A DNA stretch of 64,000 bases from Streptococcus pyogenes (GTDB lineage Bacteria > Bacillota > Bacilli > Lactobacillales > Streptococcaceae). The position numbers and the translations under genes are program-made. The stretch is taken from assembly GCF_002055535.1 (NCBI RefSeq), contig NZ_LN831034.1, forward strand, positions 434,001 through 498,000. Reading direction: 5' to 3'. Each line of letters starts with the position of its first letter. Position 1 is the stretch's first letter. The notes beneath the pieces are model-generated. The model was not told where the DNA came from and did not search any database. It worked only from the letters and a program-made list of their open reading frames with translations. Below, piece by piece: positions 24,646 through 34,445 of this stretch.

Positions 24646-26195
24646 TGGGATTATTTGATCGTTTATTTGGGAAAAAAGAAACCCCGAAGGTAGCTGAGGA
24701 AAAGTTAGAAGAAAATCTTTTGACAGAAACAACTCAGAAAGAGGAGCTTTCTGAAAAAGCCAATGAGCAAGACAAGATTGAGGCGGTTCAACAAGAGGAC
24801 GTTTCTTCAGAGGGCGCAGGTTCGGTGGAAAATGGTCCCGAAGCAGCTTCAGTAAACGCACTGGTTGAGGAAGAAACAGGTGACAATAGTAATCATCCAT
24901 CAGAAGATACCAATGAGTTTGCTGCCGACAAAACAGACCTTAAGGTAAGTGAACTTAGTCAATCTACGGCATCAGAACCAAAAGACCTTGTTGACCAGCC
25001 AGTTGTGGAACAGTTTCCAACAAAACAAGCCCAAGCTGATGCCTCAAATGATTCGGCGAATGAAGAAGCAGTAGACACTTCAAAAGAGCAATCCAGTAGC
25101 CAACAGGTTATGGAAGACTACTACCGTCGTAAGGCTGCTCTTGAAAAAAGCCTTCAAGAAAAAGCAGCGGCAACGGTTCCAGTGATGCCAGAAGAAGTTC
25201 CACAAGAAAATCAGGCCTCTACCTCAGCAGAAGCTTCTCAAAACAAGGCAACCCACGATACCATTCCTGAGACAGATCAAGAAAAATACAAGCGTAGCTT
25301 GAAAAAAACGCGGACTGGCTTCTCAGCTCGTCTGAACAGTTTCTTTGCCAATTTCAGGCGAGTGGATGAAGAATTCTTTGAAGACTTGGAAGAAATGCTG
25401 ATCTTATCAGATGTCGGTGTACATGTGGCGACAACTTTGACAGAGGAGTTGCGTTATGAAGCCAAACTGGAAAATGCGAAAAAACCAGATGCCTTGAAAC
25501 GTGTGATTGTGGAAAAATTGGTAGATATCTATGAAAAAGATGGGCGTTATAATGAAGCCATTAATTATCAAGATGGCTTGACGGTTATGCTTTTTGTAGG
25601 TGTTAACGGGGTTGGTAAAACGACTTCAATCGGGAAGCTGGCTTACCGTTACAAACAAGAAGGTAAAAAAGTCATGTTGGTGGCAGCAGATACCTTCCGA
25701 GCAGGGGCTGTGGCTCAGCTAGTCGAATGGGGACGCCGAGTAGATGTGCCAGTCATTACTGGCCCTGAAAAGGCTGATCCAGCGTCTGTTGTTTTTGACG
25801 GGATGGAAAAAGCTGTGGCAAAAGGTGTAGATATTCTCCTGATTGACACGGCTGGTCGCCTGCAAAACAAAGAAAATCTCATGGCAGAGCTGGAAAAAAT
25901 GGGTCGTATCATTAAGCGCGTGCTACCAGATGCCCCTCATGAAACGCTTTTGGCCTTAGATGCGTCAACAGGACAAAATGCGCTTAGCCAAGCCAAGGAA
26001 TTTTCAAAAATAACACCATTAACAGGTTTGATTTTAACGAAAATTGATGGCACGGCCAAAGGTGGTGTAGTCCTAGCCATCCGTCAAGAATTAGACATTC
26101 CAGTCAAGTTTATCGGATTTGGTGAAAAAGTGGATGATATTGGAGAATTCCACTCAGAAGACTTTATGAAAGGCCTTTTGGAAGGTATCTTATAA
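24645..26195 (+). CDS. ftsY: Signal recognition particle receptor FtsY
   Basis: 516 aa. Residues 1-210 are a long acidic, low-complexity N-terminal region typical of streptococcal FtsY, which helps membrane contact. The NG GTPase domain follows with G1 GVNGVGKTTSIGKLAYRY, DTFRAGAVAQL, G3 DTAGR and G4 TKIDGTAKGG, ending FHSEDFMKGLLEGIL. It docks ribosome-SRP complexes at the membrane. Last gene of the phosphatase-ftsY unit, followed by a terminator. Confidence 0.97.
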   Translation: MGLFDRLFGKKETPKVAEEKLEENLLTETTQKEELSEKANEQDKIEAVQQEDVSSEGAGSVENGPEAASVNALVEEETGDNSNHPSEDTNEFAADKTDLKVSELSQSTASEPKDLVDQPVVEQFPTKQAQADASNDSANEEAVDTSKEQSSSQQVMEDYYRRKAALEKSLQEKAAATVPVMPEEVPQENQASTSAEASQNKATHDTIPETDQEKYKRSLKKTRTGFSARLNSFFANFRRVDEEFFEDLEEMLILSDVGVHVATTLTEELRYEAKLENAKKPDALKRVIVEKLVDIYEKDGRYNEAINYQDGLTVMLFVGVNGVGKTTSIGKLAYRYKQEGKKVMLVAADTFRAGAVAQLVEWGRRVDVPVITGPEKADPASVVFDGMEKAVAKGVDILLIDTAGRLQNKENLMAELEKMGRIIKRVLPDAPHETLLALDASTGQNALSQAKEFSKITPLTGLILTKIDGTAKGGVVLAIRQELDIPVKFIGFGEKVDDIGEFHSEDFMKGLLEGIL

Positions 26196-26200
26196 CAGCA

Positions 26201-26239
26201 AAAACCAGTCTCGTTTTATTGAACGAGACTGGTTTTTAG
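26201..26239. terminator. Bidirectional terminator
   Basis: AAAACCAGTCTCGTT pairs with AACGAGACTGGTTTT around a short loop; T-rich in both directions. Serves ftsY and the convergent MFS gene. Confidence 0.85.
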
Positions 26240-26248
26240 TATGTCATC

Positions 26249-27616
26249 TTAGGCTAATCCTTTTTTCCCTAAATGGTAAAACATAGCAAAGAAAAAGATA
26301 AAATCAAGTAGAGCAAAAATAGTAAAGAGAAGGTAGACAGACTGGACACCGCTTGTGAATTCTGCTTGACTATTTGCTATCAGTGATGCCATAGCAGTTC
26401 CTAGAGCGCCAGCAAATTGCTGCATCATCTGAAAAATGGCCGTGGCATCGGCATTTTTCTCGGCAGGCAATTCTCGAATAGCCGTGGCTAAGCTATTATT
26501 AAAGCCCATGTTACGCCCAAACGTGAATAAAATATATAAAAGAGTGAATGGTAAAAGCATAAAATGTCTTGTTTGAAGTGTCATAATAATCAATGATAAA
26601 CTAAATAAGGCATTTCCTAAATAAAGCGAAAGTCTTGCTCCTTTTTGATCATAAAGTTTACCAAAAGCAGGTGCTAGTAGAGCTCCGAGTAAGGTACCAG
26701 GTAGTAACACCATACCAGCTTGAGAACTATTAGCAATCTTTTCCATGACAATAAAGTTTGGCGTTAGAAAATTTATGCCTAAATTAATCAGCTGGAAGAC
26801 AAAAAAGGGAATCAGGCCAAAGGTTAGAGAGGGAATTTTGAGAATGCGAATATCAAGAAAGGGTTGCTTAGCTGTGAGATTCTTGTAGAGGAAGAGGATA
26901 AAGCTGAGAATAAAAAGCCCTAAGTAATACAAATTAACACTGCCGTTTTCTAGACTAGTAATAGCTAATAAGGCAGAAGTTAAGCTAATCGATAGTGCAA
27001 TAAATGCCAACCAGTCAAAGGGTACTTTTTCGCTTACTGGAGAATCTTCGAGGTAATAATAAGCTAGAATACCTGCAATCAGTGGTACAGGGAGTATACA
27101 GATAAAAATCCATTGCCAACTAAAATGGCTAATCATAAAGCCCCCATAAGTAGGCCCAAAAGCAGGTGCTAAGCTAATAATAAGACCAGCAAATCCCATA
27201 AATAGACCTACCTTATGCATTGGGACACGCTCTAAAATAATATTAAACATCTGAGGCATTACCAGACCAGTACCAATGCCTTGAAAAATGCGGGCTAGCA
27301 ACATGATCGCAAAGGACTGGGTCAGAACGGCCAAGATGGTGCCAAATGTAAAAAGACCTGTGGCCATAAAAAAGAGGGGTCTTTCCCGCACATTTTTTTT
27401 CAGTGTAGCCGAAGTGGTCATCATAATCGCCACTGCTAGTAAATAAATGGTCGTCATCCATTGCAAGCTATTTAAGGGTAACTGATAGACTGACATCAGT
27501 GTCGGGAAGGTGACATTCATACTGGTTTCAGACAAAATTCCTGAAAAACCAATGAGTGCTATGGCGATAATCGCCATAATTGTTTGTTTTGAAACGGTTT
27601 GTTGATGATGTGACAT
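26249..27616 (-). CDS. DHA2-type multidrug MFS transporter
   Basis: 455 aa with about 14 hydrophobic segments. Marks of the EmrB/QacA branch are NVTFPTLMSVYQLPLNSLQW, FQGIGTGLVMPQMFNIIL and AFGPTYGGFMISHFSWQWIF. Expected to export drugs or toxic compounds with proton exchange. Divergent from the bgl operon; RBS AAGGAG just before ATG. Substrate unknown. Confidence 0.88.
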   Translation of the reverse strand: MSHHQQTVSKQTIMAIIAIALIGFSGILSETSMNVTFPTLMSVYQLPLNSLQWMTTIYLLAVAIMMTTSATLKKNVRERPLFFMATGLFTFGTILAVLTQSFAIMLLARIFQGIGTGLVMPQMFNIILERVPMHKVGLFMGFAGLIISLAPAFGPTYGGFMISHFSWQWIFICILPVPLIAGILAYYYLEDSPVSEKVPFDWLAFIALSISLTSALLAITSLENGSVNLYYLGLFILSFILFLYKNLTAKQPFLDIRILKIPSLTFGLIPFFVFQLINLGINFLTPNFIVMEKIANSSQAGMVLLPGTLLGALLAPAFGKLYDQKGARLSLYLGNALFSLSLIIMTLQTRHFMLLPFTLLYILFTFGRNMGFNNSLATAIRELPAEKNADATAIFQMMQQFAGALGTAMASLIANSQAEFTSGVQSVYLLFTIFALLDFIFFFAMFYHLGKKGLA

Positions 27617-27734
27617 GATAACTCCTTTATCTAATCGATTGTTATTGTATCATATAATCTTAAAATTGTCAGAAACTCTTTTTTGCTAAATCAATAGATA
27701 CGAATAACAATAGTTGCTCTTTCAGAGAATTTTT

Positions 27735-27914
27735 TGAAAACGCTTGACAGAATCTTAAAGAGATGATAACATTAAAGCGTTCTCAGATGTGATTACTTCA
27801 GGTAAGCAGGCTAGAGACATAACAATCAGAATATTAAAGGATGTTATCACAGTTTTGTGAGCAGGGACCTATTTGAAAAGTGCTTTTTAGCGAGCTTTTG
27901 GATAGGTCATTTTT
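27735..27914 (+). promoter_or_regulatory. bgl promoter, cre-like sites, RAT and terminator
   Basis: TTGACA (27745-27750), 17 bp, TAACAT (27768-27773). Two cre-like sequences overlap it, at 27735-27749 and 27772-27786 (the latter one mismatch from WTGNAANCGNWNNCW). The ribonucleic antiterminator-like segment runs 27836-27869 (AAAGGATGTTATCAC…GCAGGGACCT) and overlaps the 5' arm of a terminator (GACCTAT/ATAGGTC, 27866-27914, then T6). LicT binding to the RAT would block the terminator; CcpA would repress at cre. Mechanism inferred from the family. Confidence 0.8.
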
Positions 27915-27943
27915 TATTGTGATACTAAAGGACTAGGACTTTT

Positions 27944-28786
27944 ATGTTGATTAAACGCGTTTTAAACCATAATGCGGCGATTTCGACCAACCATCAAGGA
28001 TTAGATATTTTATTGATGGGAAAAGGGATTGCCTTTGGAAAAAAAGTTGGAGATAGTATTGAGCTTAATGCTATCGAAACATCATTTGTTTTAAAAAATA
28101 GTGACAATATGAATCGCTTCACAGAGTTATTTATTACGGTGCCACAAGAAGTTGTTGCTTGCTCAGAGAGAATTATCAATCTAGGTAAAATTAAATTAGG
28201 CAAAACCTTAGATGAAATTCTCTATATTAATTTAACGGATCATATTCACTCTGCTATTGAAAGGCATGAGCAAGGAATGTTGATTCATAACCCACTACGG
28301 TGGGAAATTCAACGCTATTATCCTGATGAATATAGTCTAGGGGTAAAAGCCTTAGAGCTAATTGAGCGTAATCTAGGAGTCACTCTAGCTATTGATGAAG
28401 CAGCTTTTATTGCCATGCATTTTGTCAATGCTAGTTTGGACACTCCTTTTAAGGAGCCACATCGCCTGACGGAGATTGTTTCTTATATTGAGCAAAAAAT
28501 CAAAACAGACTTCAAAACAGAATTGGATGACACATCCATCGATTATTACCGCTTTATGACCCATATTAAATTATTTGCTCAACGTGTGTTATCACAGATG
28601 TCTTACGATGATGATGATGCGGAACTGCTTTTAGTGGTGAAAACGAAATACCCTAAAGAATATCGGTGCGTCTTAGATATTAGTGAGGAGATAAAAAAGC
28701 GGTACAACTACCACCTTAATTCAAGCGAACTTTTGTATTTGACGGTTCATGTTAAACGTTTAGTGAAACATTTAAAGGAGACTTAA
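27944..28786 (+). CDS. licT: LicT-type transcriptional antiterminator
   Basis: 280 aa. An N-terminal CAT RNA-binding domain (MLIKRVLNHNAAIS, LMGKGIAFGKKVGD) is followed by two PRDs whose regulatory histidines lie in DHIHSAIERH, AFIAMHFVNA and LTVHVKRLV. PTS phosphorylation of these histidines tells whether beta-glucoside is being transported. It follows its own RAT/terminator and lies 1 nt before bglP, so it controls the operon including itself. Confidence 0.93.
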   Translation: MLIKRVLNHNAAISTNHQGLDILLMGKGIAFGKKVGDSIELNAIETSFVLKNSDNMNRFTELFITVPQEVVACSERIINLGKIKLGKTLDEILYINLTDHIHSAIERHEQGMLIHNPLRWEIQRYYPDEYSLGVKALELIERNLGVTLAIDEAAFIAMHFVNASLDTPFKEPHRLTEIVSYIEQKIKTDFKTELDDTSIDYYRFMTHIKLFAQRVLSQMSYDDDDAELLLVVKTKYPKEYRCVLDISEEIKKRYNYHLNSSELLYLTVHVKRLVKHLKET

Positions 28787-28787
28787 T

Positions 28788-30650
28788 ATGACGTATCAAG
28801 AAACTGCCAAGGCTATTTTAGCGGCGGTTGGTGGCAAAACAAATATTCAACGTGTGACACACTGTGTAACACGTCTACGCTTAGTACTGAAAAATGATGA
28901 GAAAGTTAAAGATCAGCAAGTCAAAGCCATTTCAAATGTGATTGGCGTGATGCGCAAAAACGGCCAGTACCAAATTATCTTGGGCAATGATGTCAATAAT
29001 TATTACCAAGCCTTTTTAAGCCTAGGGCATTTTGACAATCAAGATGAAGATCATTCTTCAAAAGCGAAAGGAAGTATCCTTGAGCGCTTGATTGAAACCA
29101 TTGCTGGCGTGATTACACCGCTGATTCCAGCCCTTCTTGGTGGTGGAATGCTCAAAGTGGTGGGAATCTTGCTTCCTATGCTTGGCTTAGCGAGTGCGGA
29201 CTCTCAAACCGTTGCCTTTATTAACTTCTTTGGCGATGCGGCTTATTATTTTATGCCTGTCATGATTGCCTATTCAGCAGCGGCGCGCTTTAAGGTGACA
29301 CCTGTTTTAGCAGCGACGATCGCAGGGATTTTATTGCATCCTGCCTTTGTTGCAATGGTAGCAGAAGGTAAACCATTGACTTTATTTGGAGCACCAGTCA
29401 CTCCTGCTAGCTATGGCTCATCTGTTATTCCCATTTTGATGATGGTTTACTTGATGCAATACATTGAAAAATGGGTCAATCGCTTGGTGCCAAGCGTGAT
29501 GAAAAGCTTCTTACAGCCAACCTTAATCATTTTGATTTCTGGCTTTTTGGCTTTAGTGGTTGTAGGTCCTCTTGGTGTGATTATTGGTCAAGGGTTATCT
29601 AATACCATGCTCGCTATTTATCATGTGGCTCCGTGGCTAGCACTTGCTATTTTGGGAGCGATTATGCCGCTTGTTGTCATGACGGGGATGCACTGGGCTT
29701 TTGCACCAATCTTTTTGGCCGCTTCGGTCGCAACACCAGATGTCTTGATTTTACCAGCAATGTTGGCTTCTAATTTGGCTCAAGGAGCCGCATCTTTGGC
29801 TGTTGCCTTTAAAACAAAGCAGAAACAAACACGTCAAGTTGCCCTTGCCGCGGGGATTTCAGCTTTGCTGGCAGGTATCACGGAACCGGCACTTTATGGG
29901 GTCACACTGAAATTTAAAAAGCCACTCTATGCAGCCATGATTTCAGGTGGTCTGGTTGGAGCCTTTATTGGTTTTGTCAATATTGCTTCTTATACCTTTG
30001 TCGTACCTTCTATTATTGGTTTACCACAGTACATCAACCCATCAGGCGGAGCTAATTTTACAAATGCTTTGATTGCCGGAACTGCGACGATTGTGTTAGC
30101 CTTCAGTTTGACTTGGTTCATGGGAATTGATGAAGAGTCCCCAAAGCAAGTGAGTGTTGCAGCAGATATGTCACAAGTTAAGAGCGGCTTGTCAACCAAA
30201 CAAACGTTGTATGCTCCAATGACAGGTGAGATGCTTTTTCTATCAGAAGTTCCTGATGAAACCTTTTCTTCCAAGTTATTAGGAGAAGGATTTGCCATAT
30301 TACCAAGCGAAGGTGAGGTCTATGCCCCCTTTGATGGTGAAGTCATCACTTTCTTTCCAACCAAGCATGCTGTTGCCTTAAAAAACACACGTGGTGTGGA
30401 AGTCTTGATTCATGTCGGTATTGATACGGTTGAGTTAAAAGGGCAAGGTTTCGAGCAGTTAGTGTCTGTTGGCGATGTCGTGAAACGAGGCCAGGCACTT
30501 CTAAAAATGGATATTGATTTCATTACTTCAAAAGGCTATTCACTCATCAGTCCTGTGGTCGTGACCAATTCGGCTGAGCAGTTGGAGATTATTATTCAAG
30601 ATGACAAAAAAATGGTGACTAAAGAGGACGCTTTGTTAGTCATTTTATAA
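28788..30650 (+). CDS. bglP: Beta-glucoside PTS transporter EIIBCA
   Basis: 620 aa. EIIB at the N-terminus with phosphocysteine in HCVTRLRLVLK, EIIC membrane domain with about 10 helices (IPALLGGGMLKVVGILLP; TEPALYGVTLKFKKPLYAA is the substrate region) and EIIA with the phospho-His in VEVLIHVGIDTVELKG. It imports and phosphorylates aryl-beta-glucosides or cellobiose-type sugars. RBS AAAGGAG; same operon as licT and bglA. Confidence 0.95.
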   Translation: MTYQETAKAILAAVGGKTNIQRVTHCVTRLRLVLKNDEKVKDQQVKAISNVIGVMRKNGQYQIILGNDVNNYYQAFLSLGHFDNQDEDHSSKAKGSILERLIETIAGVITPLIPALLGGGMLKVVGILLPMLGLASADSQTVAFINFFGDAAYYFMPVMIAYSAAARFKVTPVLAATIAGILLHPAFVAMVAEGKPLTLFGAPVTPASYGSSVIPILMMVYLMQYIEKWVNRLVPSVMKSFLQPTLIILISGFLALVVVGPLGVIIGQGLSNTMLAIYHVAPWLALAILGAIMPLVVMTGMHWAFAPIFLAASVATPDVLILPAMLASNLAQGAASLAVAFKTKQKQTRQVALAAGISALLAGITEPALYGVTLKFKKPLYAAMISGGLVGAFIGFVNIASYTFVVPSIIGLPQYINPSGGANFTNALIAGTATIVLAFSLTWFMGIDEESPKQVSVAADMSQVKSGLSTKQTLYAPMTGEMLFLSEVPDETFSSKLLGEGFAILPSEGEVYAPFDGEVITFFPTKHAVALKNTRGVEVLIHVGIDTVELKGQGFEQLVSVGDVVKRGQALLKMDIDFITSKGYSLISPVVVTNSAEQLEIIIQDDKKMVTKEDALLVIL

Positions 30651-32093
<1,443 letters not shown>

Positions 32094-32146
32094 ATAGGTC
32101 TTGTTTAAGATGGTGACTCTGTTCCTATGCTAACTGATAAAACTCA

Positions 32147-32184
32147 AAAAGCATTTGTTTTGATAAAAAACAAGTGCTTTTTTA
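32147..32184. terminator. Terminator after bglA, possibly bidirectional
   Basis: AAAGCATTTGTTT pairs with AAACAAGTGCTTT, with T runs on both sides. Convergent gene ends at 32192. Confidence 0.75.
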
Positions 32185-32191
32185 TTAGTCT

Positions 32192-33007
32192 TTAAAAAAC
32201 GCGGTAAACATAAGGATTATTAGGTTCTTTGGTTTGATGAACCTCAGCAAGTTGAAGGACAGGTAGATGTTGTTCTAAGTTTTTATCATATTCCATATGA
32301 AGGCGACCTTTAACTGTTAGCCATGTGTTGTTAGGGTAGCTGGTTTGATTACCTGTGGTCAAAAGTCCGTACACTCCTGAGTCGGCAATACAGTGAATAA
32401 TGCCGAAGCGGAAAAGGAATTGGTAGTTGTCATGGCCCGGTTCGTTATAAACAAAGCCAGTGTATTGGATGTCACGATCAAGAAACTCATCTGGGTAGAG
32501 ATAGATCAATTCCATCACTTCCATATAATTTTCAGTGGTAATGGTGACCGGTTTCTTGCCTTTATATTTATGGAGTTCTTGACGCATCTCCTTTTGGTAG
32601 GCAGACTTTGTAAAGTAAAGGCTGGTATCAGGTTTGAGGTATTGAATGGTGGTACCGTCATCACTGACTCCCGTTTTAGAGGCTCCCGCAGCCAATGGGA
32701 AAGTATAGCCTTTAGCAGAAACCGTGGTGGAATCTAAGGTCACGGTCGGCACAAGGAGACCAATCAAAACAGGAAAGACCAAGATAAAAGGACTCGTCAG
32801 CCTTGCGATTTTTCCTGTTAAATGGCTATGTACCTTAATGTTTTTCATCCAGGTATAGAGTTGAACAAGAGCTAAAATGAAAGATAAAATCATGGAAATA
32901 TAAGCAAGGTAAGAATACCGAACATTGATGTACTGATCCAGTTTGCCAGACAGCTGGAGATACATGGTTAGTTCAAAATAGCCAGCTAAAATTAAAAAGC
33001 GAATCAT
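32192..33007 (-). CDS. TIGR03943-family membrane protein
   Basis: 271 aa. Three or so N-terminal membrane helices (FLILAGYFELTMYLQL, YLAYISMILSFILALVQLY, LVFPVLIGLLVP), then a long extracellular region with YPDEFLDRDIQYTGFVYNE and a C-terminal IHCIADSGVYGLLT (Cys). Start ATG 33007, overlapping the permease stop (TAATG). The pair with a DUF318 permease is conserved in Firmicutes. Function unknown; export of a metal or sulphur compound has been suggested for such pairs, which I cannot confirm here. Confidence 0.8.
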   Translation of the reverse strand: MIRFLILAGYFELTMYLQLSGKLDQYINVRYSYLAYISMILSFILALVQLYTWMKNIKVHSHLTGKIARLTSPFILVFPVLIGLLVPTVTLDSTTVSAKGYTFPLAAGASKTGVSDDGTTIQYLKPDTSLYFTKSAYQKEMRQELHKYKGKKPVTITTENYMEVMELIYLYPDEFLDRDIQYTGFVYNEPGHDNYQFLFRFGIIHCIADSGVYGLLTTGNQTSYPNNTWLTVKGRLHMEYDKNLEQHLPVLQLAEVHQTKEPNNPYVYRVF

Positions 33008-33909
33008 TAGAGCACCCCCACAAGTAAACAATAAACGGCAATCATAAGAACGGATACGCCGATAAATTGGACAATGAAGCGTCCTTTAAAAGCCTTTACC
33101 ATCATCATAAGGTTTTTAATATCCACCATAGGACCAATTAAAAGAAAGGCAAGAACTGGAGCCACTCCAAAGGTGGATAATAAGGAAGCTCCGATAAAGG
33201 CATCGGCTTCACTACATAATGATAGAATGAAAGCCATCAGCATCATGATCAAAATGGCTGTCAAGGGATTGTGCCCAATCGTTGTCAACACACGAGTTGG
33301 GACATATATTTGCATGGCAGAGGCAATCAAGGTTCCAAATACGAGATACCTACCGGTGTCGAAGAATTCATCAATAGCATGTACCAGTGCTAGATAAATG
33401 CGTTTTGGCAAGCTTTCATGAGAATAATCATGAAAATGCACGGGTTGAGCATTATCCTTGAGAATGTTATCATCTACAATAAAAGCTAACATTACCCCAA
33501 GTGTAATGGCTACTAGTGCAGCACCGACCAAGCGAAGTATCAGAAAGCGCAAAGAATTCCCAAAAGCAGAATAAGTAGCGAACAAAACAATAGGATTAAT
33601 GATAGGCGCTGTTGCCAGAAAAGGGACGGCCGTATAACTAGGCACCTTTTTTTCCAAAAAGCGGTTGATGATGGGAATAATCCCGCATTCACAAGAAGGA
33701 AAAACAAATCCAACAAAGGTTCCAAACAGAATGCGCAAGCATTTTTGCTTAGGTAGGTATTTTTGAACCAATTCTGGCGTTACAAAGACTTCAATACAAC
33801 CAGATAAAATAGTTCCTAGGAGCACAAAAGGAAGAGCTTCAATGATAATGGACATAAAAATCGCAAACCATTGCAAGACACTGGGAGGAAGGTTGGAAAA
33901 GAGTGACAT
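33007..33909 (-). CDS. DUF318/YraQ-like permease
   Basis: 300 aa with about eight membrane helices in two similar halves. The conserved motif FPSCECGIIPIINRFLEKKVP lies in the first half and FILSLCSEADAFIGASLLS in the second. It contains cysteine and acidic residues in membrane helices, as in the arsenite/permease-like DUF318 family. Translated first, coupled to the TIGR03943 gene. Substrate unknown. Confidence 0.85.
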   Translation of the reverse strand: MSLFSNLPPSVLQWFAIFMSIIIEALPFVLLGTILSGCIEVFVTPELVQKYLPKQKCLRILFGTFVGFVFPSCECGIIPIINRFLEKKVPSYTAVPFLATAPIINPIVLFATYSAFGNSLRFLILRLVGAALVAITLGVMLAFIVDDNILKDNAQPVHFHDYSHESLPKRIYLALVHAIDEFFDTGRYLVFGTLIASAMQIYVPTRVLTTIGHNPLTAILIMMLMAFILSLCSEADAFIGASLLSTFGVAPVLAFLLIGPMVDIKNLMMMVKAFKGRFIVQFIGVSVLMIAVYCLLVGVL

Positions 33910-33939
33910 TCACCATATCCTTTCTAGATGATAAAAGAG

Positions 33940-33990
33940 GAGGCTGAAACACGAATGTTCAGCCTCGACTGATACGTTTTGTTAGCCTGA
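33940..33990. terminator. Hairpin upstream of the permease gene
   Basis: GAGGCTGAA pairs with TTCAGCCTC (33940-33966). It lies before the start of the minus-strand permease gene, and in the outflow of the minus-strand gene at 34057; T-rich on that strand. Probably ends that small gene. Confidence 0.55.
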
Positions 33991-34056
33991 TCGCTAAAAA
34001 TCTCTCAACTCAGTTTAAACGAATGGACGATATGTTAAGAGAATGAGACAAACTAG

Positions 34057-34212
34057 CTATGGTTTGCTTGGTTTTGTTTGTTCTGTCGTTTTTTCTTTGG
34101 TCGCTAGTTTACCATCAGTATTGACTTCCAAAGGCTTATCAAAACTAGGGATTGATGCAAAGCCTGCTAGCATTTTTTCAAGTTCATCATTTTTTTTATG
34201 GGTAATTGCCAT
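34057..34212 (-). CDS. Small SPJ_0845-like protein
   Basis: 51 aa from ATG 34212, RBS AGAAGG nine bases upstream. The sequence (MAITHKKNDELEKMLAGFAS, then IPSFDKPLEVNTDGKLATKE) is soluble, charged and Lys/Thr-rich at the end. It recalls the short streptococcal family called SPJ_0845, from memory. Function unknown. The opposing plus-strand reading lacks a ribosome-binding site. It stands alone, with a hairpin downstream. Confidence 0.7.
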   Translation of the reverse strand: MAITHKKNDELEKMLAGFASIPSFDKPLEVNTDGKLATKEKTTEQTKPSKP

Positions 34213-34445
34213 ATCTATGACCTTCTTTCATTCAAGATAAGTCTATTATACTATCATTTGAGAACAATGCCAAAGCGGAAGTGTTGTTTACTTCTTTCTT
34301 TTTTAAAATTAGGTATTGTTATTTAGGGTTTCGTCAGTTATTTACTAAAAGTAGCTTTTTTTGATTCTTTACGCAACTTTATATTAGGACAATGTTTCGC
34401 TATCATTTTTTGCATTAACATGGTTTGTGTTATAATAGCAATATT

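Noticed and set aside
34043..34240. 65-aa plus-strand frame
   Set aside because: It is the complement of the small minus-strand gene at 34057-34212, which has a ribosome-binding site and sensible composition; this one lacks both.
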